A stretch of DNA of 64,000 nt from positions 35,081,399 to 35,145,398 of the forward strand of contig CM042535.1 of NCBI GenBank assembly GCA_023630585.1. The letters run 5' to 3'. Below the pieces are notes generated by a model, which saw nothing but the letters and a program-made list of their open reading frames with translations, made no database searches and was not told where the DNA came from. Source of the DNA: Cranoglanis bouderius (Eukaryota > Chordata > Actinopteri > Siluriformes > Cranoglanididae). Each line of letters begins with the position of its first letter. Within the stretch, counting starts at the first letter, position 1. The translations under genes were made by a program, and so were the position numbers. Below, piece after piece: positions 1 through 33,714 of the stretch.

Positions 1-17
1 CATGTGAGGACTGAAAT

Positions 18-57
<40 letters not shown>

Positions 58-2663
58 TCAGGGAAGATGCTGCGTTGTTGCGTTGTCCTCATACAACTTT
101 TATTACAGTTTAGGATAATTTCAGTGTCGACTAAAGACTCTAAGCATCACATGATTCAAATCAATTTGGATTCCTCCTCACCCCTGTTACTTGTGCTGAT
201 AATGTTCTCAGTTTCAAAATGTACTTTCCTTTATCACGAACACGACAAAATCGTCAGGATTTCTTTCGCACCAGACTTTTTGCGAGGATTAATCAAGTGT
301 CCGTGTCCGTTCTTCCTCAGAATGCCAGACCTCTAAGGAACTGCTGTTGGCTTTTACCCAGAATGCTCTGCGTCACGTCGCTATTGCTCACGTCCCTCAG
401 AGGTCTTCAGTTGTACATTAGTTACAGAAACCCTTCCTCATCGTTCCCCCGATGCACATTTATATAACTACTGACGTGCGAGCGAGCGAGCGGGTGCGTC
501 TGCACGTGTTTACAGGAACACATCACTCAGATCGCTGCATACATGCTGCCGAATTCTCCATCCCAAGCCTCAGAAGATGTGGATCAGTTTTCTGCTGTAC
601 GTACAGATGTGTGGCAGGTCATTTTCCATCCCATCACTAGGTTTGTCCCTCCTGTGTACTGCATTTGGAGAGAGATAAACATACCAGCTAAGGACAGAGC
701 TCTCGTGGATTAAACCAGCTGTCTGACCCTAAATAACACACACACACTCACACACACGCGCACACACAGGTGAAGATCGTACCCGAACACCTTATTTCCC
801 GATGTCAATTATTTGTATAGTTTCATACTTCATAATAATGAATCAAAGGTTAAGTTATATGAAAAAAAAAAAAAAAACGCCCTGTTTAACCTCATTCGGA
901 TGAGGTGTAATCTCATATATATATATATATATTTTTTTTTTTTTAAATACTCGGATTAAAACCTGGATTAAATAACCCAGCCCCATCCGATGCACCCAAC
1001 TTTAACGCCGGCATTATAATTCCATTTCATTCTAGTGCAGATTTCACAAAATACAATCCAATCCCAAATCCCAGATCACATGTCACAGAGTTTTCTCGTC
1101 TCGTTGAGCTGTAAAGGCAGTAGTTCCATTCAGTAGAATTTGTTTTAATGCATATTGTAAAGGGCTTTTCAATGTAGTCTTAGTGGTATAAAGTCCATTA
1201 AAGCAGTAGATACTAAATAAAAACGAAACATTGTGCTTGAGCTTGCTGTGCATGCCCAGCGTTAATGGCCATGCTATGCAAACATTACACGAACACAAAT
1301 GCGCCGCTCTCTCACTGTTTGTCTACTCGCAGCCTGTCATCGGAACAGTGTTGTCCGAGCGCTGGAGGAAATTTCTCTCTGATCGTCGTGCCAACGATGA
1401 CACAGAACCGATTCTACAGTACAAAGTAGACAGACAGCTCTCTTTAGCCCTTAATGTTATTAGATATGCCTTTTCTAACGTTTTTTGAACCTACCCCTGG
1501 GCAAAATTTACTCGTCCCAGGGACCCGGGCTACTGACTCGTCCACCCCTTGGAGTCGGTTCAGTTTGTTTTAGTCATCTGCTCTCGCAGCAGTGTTCTCC
1601 CACAGCCAGATGTTACCTCAGCGTTTTCCGAAGGCCGTTTCAGCATTTCCGCTGAATCCCTTTATACAGGCTGTATGGATTCACGCATCCTTTATTCGTC
1701 TATAGATCGCTCGGACCTTGTAACATCGATAGGTCAACGCTGCTGTCATTTGAGAGTGTATCACAGTCATCAGCGCAGAAAGTAGCATTGAGGTACATCG
1801 CTTAGTGCAAGCAGTAAAACTGAGGCTAAATCATCCAAAATGACCTCCAGCACACACAAAGACGAGAGCTATACTTAGGTTTTGGTCCCAAGAGACAAAG
1901 GACGCTGATACCCATCAAATACGGAGCGCCGTTAGAGACTAGGGAAGGGTGTTGTGCGAGAGCAGAGAATGAAGAATGGACTCGACACGCATACGGGTGT
2001 GTGCACCCATTTCAGTTTCACTGAAACACCATTGCATTGTTTTTTTTTGTTTTGTTTTGTTTTGTTTTTTTTTGTTAAGCATCAAGGTTAAGTAACCCTT
2101 TGTCTCTCTCACTCATGCGTACCCACACGTTTCATTATGTTCTCTATCATAGCCATCTCTACGATCTCCTCGGCGACAGGCGTCTAAATTAAGAACGTCG
2201 TACGACATGCCGGGCGCGACCGAGAAATAAGCTAGGGCACGGCGTACCGGGAATTAGAGTCGGAAGGAAATTGGGATCATTCTTGGAAAGTAAATGGCTT
2301 GAAAGTGATGCAACTGTGACTAACTCTTCGCTTGTCCTCCATTTTGGGCGAGACAAAATGACACAGCCGCCACTTTTTCCCCTCCAGGAATAGTTTCAGC
2401 GTAAAAGCTAATTAGGATCTCGTCCCTGCTTCAGACGTGATGTCATCGGCAGCATCGGCGTCCGAGTGGACCGTGGCGCCTCGCTGTTTTTGTAATATAT
2501 GTGTGTTGCAGTAAAACCGTGCCGATTTTGTTGTTCTGGAGAGCGTGTAGACATTAGACGCTGCTCCCAAAGAGTGCGTTTGTGTCTATTAATGATGTGT
2601 GCTTATGTATGTCTTCTTTCTTTCTTTCTTTCTCATTCTCTCTCCCCTACCCATCCACTCCAG
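1..2663 (+). other. Probable tll1 intron 1 (3' part)
   Basis: No coding exon was recognised here. The first tll1 exon in the window starts in the middle of a codon, so the signal-peptide exon must lie upstream and this stretch is most likely intron. It holds a (GA)n tract at 21-55, an (AT)n tract near 917-930, and a short (TTTC)n run near 2610-2632 that merges into the acceptor pyrimidine tract. Confidence 0.6.
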
Positions 2664-24427
<21,764 letters not shown>

Positions 24428-25161
24428 CACACTCACACACACACCTCCAGGACAAAAGGGTGCCACAGACTGAAAAAGGAGTTCGGCACACAAATGCTCG
24501 AGAGTAAAGTTACTCAAAGGCTTTCCTGCACTGGATTTGCCTCCATATATCAGCCACTAGAAGCGCGCTGTTCATCAGACTCCTAGCTCCAATCCCTAAA
24601 CTCGAGGCAAGCTCCGCCCATTTTGACTGATGCTCGGTCGGACTGTGGCAGGCAGCCGTATGCAAACTCCTGTCTATACTATACACACAAATACACAAAA
24701 TAATATTCTAAAAACTGAAAAGCTTCCCTTCCAGAAGCGAAGCTTATTCCAGATGAGATTGTACATGAAAAGAGACTTAAAACGAGTAGGTCATTTCCAA
24801 GCCTGTGGAAAAAAAAATAAAAATCCTGTTGTTGTGTTATGTGTCATAATTTTACAAGCTAAGGACAACATGGGAAGTCTGCTTCCGAGCAACTAAGCTG
24901 CTGTTGCCACACTGTAACTTAAACTGTGTGTGCAATCGTCTGCATGTTTTCATTTAGTTCTGTGCACATGCCTGTGGGATTTTTCTTTAAAAAAAAAAAG
25001 AAGAAAGAAATCAAAAAGAATTCTTTAATGTTATGACGTCTGTGGCTGTTTACATGTAATGATATAATTAAGAACACACAGTTGTCATGTGTAGTATTTT
25101 TTTTTTCTCCCAGTCCATGAAATTTGTCTTCTTTGTTTATAAGGGTGTACACAAGTGTTTT

Positions 25162-25198
<37 letters not shown>

Positions 25199-25379
25199 GT
25201 AAAGCAGAAGTGAAGCCTTGTATGAAGTGTGCGTTACAGCTGTGAAAACCCCCATAATCCTGTGCGCTTAGCATGCACTTTGCACAGAGGATGAGGAAGA
25301 GAGACTATCCAGCTGTGCGCTTAACTTTTTGTGCTCTCCAAACTAACTCACTTTTCCAGTGTTGTTGGAGGCAACTGAA
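24428..25379 (+). other. tll1 3' UTR and downstream sequence
   Basis: Directly downstream of the stop. A possible polyadenylation signal AATAAA lies at 24816-24821, followed by a GT-rich stretch (gttgttgtgttatgtg). An A run of about 29 bases lies at 25166-25195. The true 3' end cannot be fixed from sequence alone. Confidence 0.45.
24816..24821 (+). terminator. Candidate tll1 polyadenylation signal
   Basis: AATAAA with a GT-rich element 5-25 bases downstream, about 390 bases after the stop codon. It sits inside an A-rich run, so chance occurrence is possible. Confidence 0.35.
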
Positions 25380-25640
25380 CTAGAGTCGACTCAGTCACAA
25401 GGAGTCGACTCAGGTCACAGGGAGTCGACTCAGTCACAAGGAGTCGACTCAGGTCACAGGGAGTCGACTCAGTCACAAGGAGTCGACTCAGGTCACAAGG
25501 AATCCACTCAGTCACAAGGAGTCGACTCAGGTCACAGGGAGTCGACACAGGTCACAAGGAGTCGACTCAGTCACAAGGAGTCGACTCAGGTCACAGGGAG
25601 TCGATTCGGTCACACAGGGTTGACTCATTCACAAGAACCT
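25380..25640. repeat. Minisatellite with palindromic GAGTCGACTC units
   Basis: About twelve tandem copies of a 19-21 bp unit, alternating gagtcgactcagtcacaag and gagtcgactcaggtcacagg, forming a 40-41 bp higher-order unit. Each full unit contains the perfect 10-bp palindrome GAGTCGACTC. Open frames across it are by-products of the repeat. Confidence 0.95.
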
Positions 25641-27229
25641 TTCCTGGGATGATCAATGAGACACATATTCCTAGGACTCCTATTCATTTTGAGATTCATT
25701 CTCCTCAAAACAAACGAGGCAAGCGGACGGCGAGGTGATCGCTGTGGAAGGGAAATCCTAATGGTGCTACTCAGAGCTTCAGAACTACAGATCCTGCGAG
25801 GCAACGATCCAGACACTCGGTGTGTACTGTTCATGATTTACAGGCAGCGCTGAAGGACCACTAACATTAGCACACTCTCCTCATTGACAGCGCCACTATT
25901 GTGGATGAGCAACTATGGCCTTAGAACCAAAATGTATATTATTGCACATGAGGATGTTTATGTAGATAATGTTTGTTGTGTCATTGCTTTTTTTTTTTAT
26001 TATTATTATTAATGTATTTTGTTTGATACTGAATTTAATGAACTTGAACAATCATCCTTAAAAAAAAAAAGTAGTCTGACCTAAATTTTTGCTTTCTCTC
26101 CAAATTCCAGTACAGATGTACACACACACACAGCCACACACAATATTTTAAAATGTTTTAGTTTGCAACAATACACAATGGGTCTCATTTATCAATCTTT
26201 TATCAATCTAAAATTGTTTTTCCAAATCAACGTTTCAGTAATGCAGATTTGCTTTGTACTCATGCGCATATGTTGATAAACGACAGTCATCTGTAAATTA
26301 CCAAGTGTGTTCACGGCACAGCTGATTTACATTTAGTGATGCCCATTAAAAAAAAGATTCAAGTGTGGTGTATGCTAAATCTTCCAATAATGCAGGCTAC
26401 AACAGACACACAACAGCCTTTCCTCTTTTACAGGGTGCCATTTCTTTTGACCTAATTGAACAGCGAGACTTATTTGTCTTAATTTATGGATTTGTTTTCG
26501 GTTGCTTTCTTGCAAATCATTAACATGAAACAGCTGACAAGAAAATCCACCAAATTGGATTCCTGTGTGTGGTTAAAATAAATACATGTTTAAACTCGAC
26601 AGCTTACGTAAACATGTATAAAATTGCTGTAACTCATCAGCAGTGATGCGGTTTGTAGCCGATTGATCGAGGTTCACATTTGTGAACATGACGTAAATTT
26701 ACGTGAACTCAGGAGCTCTCGTAGGATACAAAAATTTTTCCTGAACAAACTGGTTTTTCACAAATACTACATCTCTTGTATAAATGCTCCTAAGAATGAA
26801 TTACGAAGAATTACATTTGTTCGTATCCAGCTTGATAATCTAGGCCCATGGTGTGTCTGATAACGAGCAGTGTGCAGTAGGTGAGTGTGTATGACTGTGT
26901 GCATGTGTACTGTATGTATGCGACTCAGACACACCTAAGCCACTGTGATGTTTTATGACCGTTTCTGCTGTGGGTGTTTCTTCATGTGCCAAGTTCCCAC
27001 TTTGCCCTAATTCAGTTTACAGAATATGAAATATGATTTACTTCCCTCTCTGTATCTGCCTGATAAAAAAAAAAAAAAGACTCATCACCCTGTTGGTGAT
27101 TAAACTGATGTCAGGTCAAAGATGTGATTGTGTTATTTTCAGTCTTTTCATCTGCTTCCTTTCAGTTTTACTTCTGCATGTTTTTTTTTTTTCCAGCTGA
27201 GGGTCAGAGCTACGGAGGCCCATAAGTGC
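25641..27229. other. Intergenic, nothing recognised
   Basis: A/T-rich spacer with short homopolymer runs (near 25988, 26059 and 27066). No exon, RNA gene or transposon end was recognised. Confidence 0.6.
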
Positions 27230-28015
27230 AAAAGACAAGAAAAAGCAAGAAAAACAACAAAAAATCAGACAACACAACAATAAAAATAAAAGCTCAGCAC
27301 TCAGAAAACAAAACCAGCAATGCAAGAGAATATCAGGGGGAAAAGACTAAGCACACAAATACAGCAGATCAGAAAACAAAGTGAAAAAAAACCAAAACAA
27401 AACAAAAAAACAAAACGCAACAGCAAATACGAAAATTCAACAACTAAACCAAAAACGCAACAGCAAATACGAAAACGCAACAACAAACCCAAAAACACAA
27501 CAACAAATCCAAAAAAACCAACAGCAAATATTAAAACATAACAAACCCAAAAACACAACAACAAATCCAAAAACACAACAACAAACCCAAAAACACAACA
27601 ACAAATCCAAAAATGCAACAACAAATCCAAAAATGCAACAACTAAACCGAAAACGCAACAGCAAATGCGAAAACGCAACAACAAACCCAAAAACACAACA
27701 ACAAATCCAAAAATGCAACAACTAAAACAAAAAAACCAACAGCAAATATTAAAACATAACAACAAACCCAAAAATGCAACAACAAATCCGAAAATGCAAC
27801 AACTAAACCAAAAACGCAACAGCAAATGCGAAAACGCAACAACAAACCCAAAAACACAACAACAAACCCAAAAACACAACAAATCCAAAAATGCAACAAC
27901 TAAAACAAAAAAACCAACAGCAAATATTAAAACATAACAACAAACCCAAAAATGCAACAACAAATCCAAAAATGCAACAACTAAACCAAAAACGCAACAA
28001 CAAGTTTGGAAACAC
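27230..28015. repeat. 18-bp A/C-rich minisatellite with higher-order structure
   Basis: Units of about 18 bp of the form aaacacaacaacaaaccc, with almost no G or T on the + strand. A distinctive block (ccaacagcaaatattaaaac) recurs at 27518, 27736 and 27914, showing duplication of multi-unit blocks of 218 and 178 bp. As the unit is a multiple of three, frames stay open across the array on both strands; these are not convincing genes. Confidence 0.92.
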
Positions 28016-28399
28016 CACATGTCCAATTTAGAAAAAAGCTGTAAAAATGCAGATTCTAATAATCAGATCCTGCCAAAGCTTCCAAATGAGCTCTGCAGGC
28101 TCAGCCTCATCAAAGTGATTCAGAAACAAGGTCACATCAAAGTCATCTTGGCCACCAACAGATGCATAGCGAGCTTATTACCAGTGCATACAACTCCTCA
28201 ACTCTTTCAAATCTTTTACAGTCATGTGCACCGTAAACAAACAGTTTTGATAAAAAAAAAAAACGATGTAAGAGAACGAGCATCATCAACCTTGTGTTTG
28301 GTACGTACGTGTGAAGGTTATGGAAGCTTTACCCAAGATTAGCCCCTCCCATTTTACGTAAAAAAGGGGAGAAATTCTGACAAATGAAATGTAGAAATT
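28016..28399. other. Intergenic, nothing recognised
   Basis: An open frame of 107 codons occurs at 28019-28342, but it resembles nothing I know and starts at the edge of the minisatellite. Not called as a gene. Confidence 0.5.
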
Positions 28400-28404
28400 G
28401 GGAT

Positions 28405-28735
28405 GTCATTAGTGGGGGCTAGCACGTTTGCCTCACACCTCCGGGGTTGGGGGTTCGAATCCTGCCTCCGCCCTGAGTGCGTGGAGTTCGCATGTTCTCC
28501 CCGTGATTTGGGGGTTTCCTCCGGGTAATCCGGCTTCCTCCGCAAGTCCGAAGACATGCGTGGTAGGCATTTCCAAATTGTCCATAGTGTGTGAATTGTG
28601 CGATTGTGCCCTGCAATGGGTTGACACATGCCATCCAGGGTGTCCCCCGCCTTGTGCCCAGCGTCCCCTGGGACAGGCCCTAGGCTCCCCCATGACCCTG
28701 TGTAGGATAAGCGGTAGAGAAGATGGATGAATGTA
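28405..28735 (+). mobile_element. V-SINE (Mermaid/DANA-like) copy
   Basis: tRNA-derived head with a B box (ggttcgaatcc), then the conserved core of vertebrate V-SINEs (catgttctccccgtg, ggtttcctccgggtaa, gaagacatgc). It ends near a gatggatgaatg tail. Related copies lie at about 37000 (+), 33401-33670 (-), 34586-34855 (-) and a 3' piece at about 43350-43440 (-). Confidence 0.85.
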
Positions 28736-30218
28736 TAGATGTCACTAGTTAGTCATAGTAGAAGGTGGGGGCGTGGCTTGGCATGGGTGTTCATTGTGGT
28801 ACACCTGAACCTTGTTTCGCTTAGATTAGCCTAACACGACAGCGTAGCATCATATGTTATGTAAAAGATACCAATTTTAGCTGCATGCAACAATATACCA
28901 AAACCAAAACTTCCAGTGTAACAGGGGCTGAAACTCAGCTAGCATTTATTTATATGTTGAAATAGAATCTTATAGTACTAAAGTCACGATTCATTTAGCT
29001 AGGAGTAAATCTAATCAATCGTCTTACACTCTATTGTGACCTGTGGTTTCTCAGAAGCAAATGTTAACATTTTAGCCACCTCGCTCACACTTAGTTAGCA
29101 CAAACATTATTCACCATTTGTTTGCACAATATTTGAATCTCCACATAGATCACGAAATTACACGAAATTAAATTATATAATAATGTACAGTAAGGATGCA
29201 TTTTGGCATAATGGCATGAGGATTACACTAAGGAGCCACACATGGATCCATTTACCTACAGTTGAGTGCAAAAGTTTGCACCCCCTTTGCTTTTCAGATG
29301 GGATATACAGTATATGTATAAACATGTATACACTTAATTTTACATCTTATCTTCTTTTTTTTCCCCCCAATGAAATCGGCAGCAGCAAGACAACAATCCA
29401 AAACATAAGGAAACAATCAACAGAAATATATTTGGAAAAGATTTGCGACAACCCGCCATGTCTCCAGACCAGATGTGAAGCAATCTGTGTATGACGTCTG
29501 GTTTAGTTATCAGAGATATGTCAAGAAGAAGGGTGCAATGATTTTCCGAGTGATCTGGCAATGTTGAGAACAGATGTGGGGGTGGGGGGAATCTTCCATA
29601 CACTGTTTGATAGTTTGTAACTTCTGATATGTGAGATATGTTAAGGGTGTACACACAAAAAGTCTTTGAGAAAGTCAAAGTATTAAAAAAAAAAAAAATG
29701 ACAGACATTTTAAAAGCATTCTATGTTTTAATAAACTATCTGCTACTAAAATGCCACACGTAAATAGGTGTGTGTGATGGTAAATAGCCACCAGGTGGCA
29801 GTACATAAGCTGCAAATTGATGTGTGCTGGCAGTCAGGTACAGAATTATTGGCAACCTTAAATATAGACAAGAATGATTGTATACAAAGAAACACGAAAC
29901 ACATTAATTCAAATTTGACATGGAATTGGAAAAAAATAAGATTTTTAACAACAACATCAAAAAATTCTATTATTGTAAATAATACAATTTTGTCTCAAAA
30001 GCAAAAATTTCTGGCACCGAGTTACAAGCTGTGTGTTTTGTTACCCAGATCTTTTATTAAACCATGCAAAACATACGCTTTTGCCGTTTGTCACTTGGAC
30101 GCCCCACAGCACACCATTCAAGGGTGACTCTTAACATGATGCTACCACCACCATGCTTCACTACATTAAGGTGTTATCCGAGTGATAAGCAATATCAAGT
30201 TTCTGCCTAGTGTAAATA
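28736..30218. other. Intergenic with transposon-end-like pieces and a CTCF-type motif
   Basis: Bases 29262-29287 (gttgagtgcaaaagtttgca) and 29838-29860 (gtacagaattattggcaacc) resemble Tc1-family terminal repeats. Bases 30138-30158 (gctaccaccaccatgcttca) match a common Tc1 transposase segment in reverse. No intact element was seen. Confidence 0.5.
29788..29801 (+). promoter_or_regulatory. CTCF-type binding motif
   Basis: CCACCAGGTGGCAG agrees at all 14 positions with the CTCF core consensus CCASYAGRKGGCRS. It lies in the spacer between the converging tll1 and spock3 genes. Binding is inferred from motif only. Confidence 0.5.
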
Positions 30219-30745
30219 CACTATATGGCCAAAAGTATGAGGACCATATGAGGGCCTTCCCCAAAACTGGTGCCACAAATTTGAAAGTTGGAAGCACACA
30301 ACTGTCTTTGTATGCTGTAGCTTTAAGATTTCCCTTCACTGGAATTAAACCTGTTCCAGCATGACAGTGCCCCTGTGCACAAAGCGAGCTCCATGAAGAC
30401 ATGGTTTGTCAACGTTGGCGTGGAAGAATTCGAGTGTCCTGCACAGAACCCTGACCTTAACCCCACTGAACACCTTTGGGATGAACTGGAACACCGACTA
30501 CACCCCAGGCCTCCTCATTCAACATCAGTGCCTGACCTTACTAATGCTCTTGTAGCTGAATGAACAGAAATCCCCAGAGCCACGCTTCAAAATCTAGTCG
30601 AAAGTCTTCCCTGAAGAGTGGAGCTTATTACAACAGGGAGGGGCGACTGAATCTGGAATGAGATGTTCAACAAGATGTTCAATGAGACATATGGGCGTGA
30701 TGGTTAGGTGTCCAAATTATCAATGTGCGTACCAATAATTGTGGA
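30219..30745 (+). mobile_element. Decayed Tc1-like element (C-terminal transposase part)
   Basis: Begins with the terminal-repeat-like ctatatggccaaaagtatga at 30222. Bases 30359-30560 translate to HDSAPVHKASSMKTWFVNVG, then PDLNPTEHLWDELEHRL, the last third of a Tc1 transposase DDE domain. The N-terminal two thirds are missing, so it is an internally deleted remnant. Confidence 0.75.
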
Positions 30746-31163
30746 GTTGATCTAGGTTTAAACAGACCATTCCCATATCCTGATATTATGAAACCCTGCT
30801 AGGAAGTAAAGAGGAACTTTATTCCAAGACTGTAAGTAGTTTATACATGTTTGGGTGGAAAATATACAAATGACGTGTGTGTGTGTGTGTGTGTTTGTTC
30901 TGTTAGCTTGGCATATTGTGCGTTTATTGGTTGTGCTTTTTGATGTCTCTTTCTGCTGCATCTGGTTCATTCTTGCAGACTTCATTCTCCTGTAGCTCAT
31001 CTATCTCTCTGTCCAAACTTCCATTACACTGCATTCTGGGTCTCTCGCTCTTCCTGTCTCATCTGTGTGTATTGATGAATGGATCTGGGGCTTTAAGTAA
31101 ATGGATTGTATCGATTCTAGGAAGATAAACACAGACACAAAACCCACACAGAACCTTCATAAA

Positions 31164-31197
<34 letters not shown>

Positions 31198-32160
31198 ACA
31201 TGTTTATTGAAACGGTGATGATTCTGCTCTTTTTCTACTGGTAATAACCTTTTATTGCCCTGCCTGCTAGATTAATGGAAACCCACCATTACGCACCCCC
31301 TCACACACTCGCTCAAGTGTGCACTCGCTCATGTGTGTTATGTTTTTTTGGTAAAATGCATTTTTACATTCTAAAAAATTTGATTGGCAGGACAATGGTT
31401 GGACATCTGAGTTAATAGTGGTAATAGTTAATACTACACAAAACAACAGGCTGTATACGACAAAATCTTGACAACTAAACACAGAATCCAGAACTTAAAT
31501 ACTGACACTAATTAGGGAACCACAAAACATGAGCCATGAGATAGAGTCATGTGATTTGCGAGGCTGCTTGTCCTTGTCGGCCATTTTGACCGCGAACCCG
31601 GCGTTGACGTGACATTAATGCACTCAGTCTAATATGCTTTTACCTGCAAGGCTTCACTTATAGAGAAGTTTTGCACAAATCTTTTTATTCCAGCAGGAAA
31701 AAAAAATCGTTACTTGGTTGCTGTTGCATGACAACCATAAAGTTTATGCTCTAACTGCCTTTCCTCCAAAGCAAGTTACAAGTGAGGAACAATCTCATCC
31801 AAGCATTTAGCTTAGTAGTTAAAGGACTCACCAAATGTCAGTTTGAATGCGGATTAAATTCTAATTGAAATCGAATGTGCTGTATTGTATTTAAAAGCAT
31901 ATCTTTCCAAGCATTTTGGTATCTAATGTCTGCTCATTTAAGTGCAGTTTCTTATTGTAATAGCAACATTAAGCTGTTCTTCTGAAATCTGGGCGAGGTC
32001 TGAGTGTGGTGGCATTAACACAACCCACAAGTTCAAATTGCTCGCTAGTTGATAAGCAATTCTGGTTCTACTTTAAAAGTCTAGAGGATTTTGTTTTCAA
32101 CACGCACACAGACACATACCGGTCTATATGCCCTTAGGGAAGGTCAAATTTCCCAGTTAC

Positions 32161-32205
<45 letters not shown>

Positions 32206-32636
32206 GCACACTTTGGGTCATTTCCGAAATTAGACACTCTAATGCACACCATCAACTGATAAAAAAAATAAACCCTGCAAAATTTCACATCAAAAGCCAA
32301 CCGTGAATCAATAGAAGGTTAGGAAGAGCTATGTTGGTCATGTGACCTCTCCATTTTTTTAATGGGATCTTTAATTGCTGAAGTAGCCAGAAAAGTGTCA
32401 CCTCGCTTGCCAAACAGTGATGAAGACTCATTGATTGAAGCTAATGTTTTTCACTTTGAAATGGGAGGAAACAAGGAGCAAGAGAAGAAAAAAGGACAGA
32501 TTATTTCTCCCATGCTTAGTGTTGACCTATCACCGTCATTTTGAAAGGAGATGTGAAGTTGTCATTGCGTACATGGAGTCAGAAAAGCACTGACAAACTA
32601 TAGGGAAGAATCCCTGAAACATGCATCCATCCATCA
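30746..32636. other. Intergenic, repeats only
   Basis: (GT)n at 30875-30893, (CT)n at about 31167-31194, and an A run of about 40 bases at 32163-32202. No gene was recognised. Confidence 0.6.
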
Positions 32637-32826
32637 CTCTTATCCTACATTTACAGCATTTGCTAGATGCCCTTATCCAGAGCGACTTACATTCATGTCA
32701 TTTATACAACTGAGCAGTTGAAGGTTAAAGGCCTTGCTCAAGGGCCCAACAGTGGCAGCACGGGGATTTGAGCTCACAACCTCCTGAGCCGTAGCCTAAC
32801 ATCTTAACCACTGAACTACCACTGCC
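32637..32826 (-). mobile_element. tRNA-derived SINE
   Basis: Read on the - strand it starts ggcagtggtagttcagtgg (A-box-like tagttcagtgg), has a B-box-like gagctcaaatcc about 45 bases on, then a body containing gggcccttgagcaaggcc, and ends near agcatttgctagatgccc. This SINE type is common in teleosts. Only its 5' 27-28 bases recur at 33231 and 34416. Confidence 0.75.
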
Positions 32827-32961
32827 TACAAATTATATTTGTCACATAACTATACACAGTACGTCATGTACTGAGATCTACTGTAATCTAAGATTTGCAC
32901 ACAAGCATTTAAACAAATCAGAACACTTTTGGAACAAAGGATGAAACAAAAATAAAACTCT

Positions 32962-33230
32962 TTGGCAATAATACAGCCCTTCAAGTTCGGAAAACGAAGG
33001 GTTATGTGTATGATCCACCATACCACCATCCCCACAGTGAAGTATGAAGGTGTGAGCTTCATGATATGGTGCTGCTTCTCTGCAAACAATACTGGAGTAT
33101 TACACGTCATCCAAGGAAACATGAATGGAGAGATGTACCAGGATATATTAGAGGAGAATTTCAATTCATCAGCCAAGAAACTGAACCTGGGGAGAAGATG
33201 AAGGTTTCATCAAGACAACAACCCCAACAT
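32962..33230 (+). pseudogene. Tc1 transposase C-terminal fragment, copy 1
   Basis: Reads HTTIPTVKYEGVSFMIWCCF, then a stretch ending KLNLGRR, a stop, and RFHQDNNPN. This is the middle of a Tc1 DDE domain, broken by a stop and cut off at a SINE stub. Confidence 0.8.
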
Positions 33231-33327
33231 CTTAACCACTGAGCTACCACTGCCTACAAATTATATTTGTCACCTAACCATACACAGTACGTCGTGTAGT
33301 GAAATGCTTTAATAAGAAAAATTACAT

Positions 33328-33400
33328 TGGAGAATGCGGGCATCGATCCCGCTACCTCTCACATGCGAAGCGAGCGCTCTACCACTTGAGCTAATTCCCC
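33328..33400 (-). tRNA. tRNA-Ala (anticodon CGC), copy 1
   Basis: 73 bases, 5' end at 33400. The acceptor stem GGGGAAT/ATTCTCC includes the G3:U70 pair that identifies alanine tRNAs. D stem GCTC/GAGC; anticodon stem CTCGC/GTGAG with one G:U pair; loop TTCGCAT gives anticodon CGC; T stem GCGGG/CCCGC. The A box (TAGCTCAAGTGG) and B box (GGATCGATGCC) are intact. A TTTTT polymerase III terminator follows within about 10 bases (atgtaatttttc). No intron. Confidence 0.9.
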
Positions 33401-33670
33401 ACGTGGTGGTGGGGCGGTTGGAACCTATCCCAGGGAACATGGGGAACAAGGCAGGGGACACCCTGGACGGGTTGCCAACCCATCGCAGGGCAGAATCGCA
33501 CACCCATTCACAGACTACAGACAATTTGGAAATGCCAATCAGCCTGCAACTCATCTTTGGACTGGGGGAGGAAACAGGAGTACCCAGAGGAAGCCCTCAA
33601 AGCACTGGGAGAACATGCAAACTCCACACACAGGGCGGAGGCAGGATTCAATCCATCAATCCTGGAGATG
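33401..33670 (-). mobile_element. V-SINE copy, duplication copy 1
   Basis: Reverse-strand match to the V-SINE at 28405: gggcggaggcaggattcaa, gggagaacatgcaaactcc and caatttggaaatgccaatc are its hallmark blocks. Its 3' end abuts the tRNA-Ala gene on the same strand. Confidence 0.85.
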
Positions 33671-33714
33671 CAAATTGCATCTGCTGTCATTATAACAGCC
33701 ATTGTTTGGGAAGA

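Noticed and set aside
1231..1488. Possible signal-peptide exon of tll1 upstream of 2664
   Set aside because: None of the frames before 2664 shows a signal peptide followed by the acidic Tyr/Asp block that precedes GFWGDIALDEEDL in this family.
25380..25640. CRISPR-like alternation of repeats
   Set aside because: Units are contiguous with no unique spacers, in a eukaryotic genome. It is a minisatellite.
27301..28026. 241-codon - strand frame of repeated FWICCCVFGFVVAF
   Set aside because: A by-product of the 18-bp array; the + strand is open too. The hydrophobic look comes from the A/C-rich repeat, not from a membrane protein.
28428..28730. Open frames of about 100 codons on both strands
   Set aside because: They lie entirely inside a V-SINE copy.
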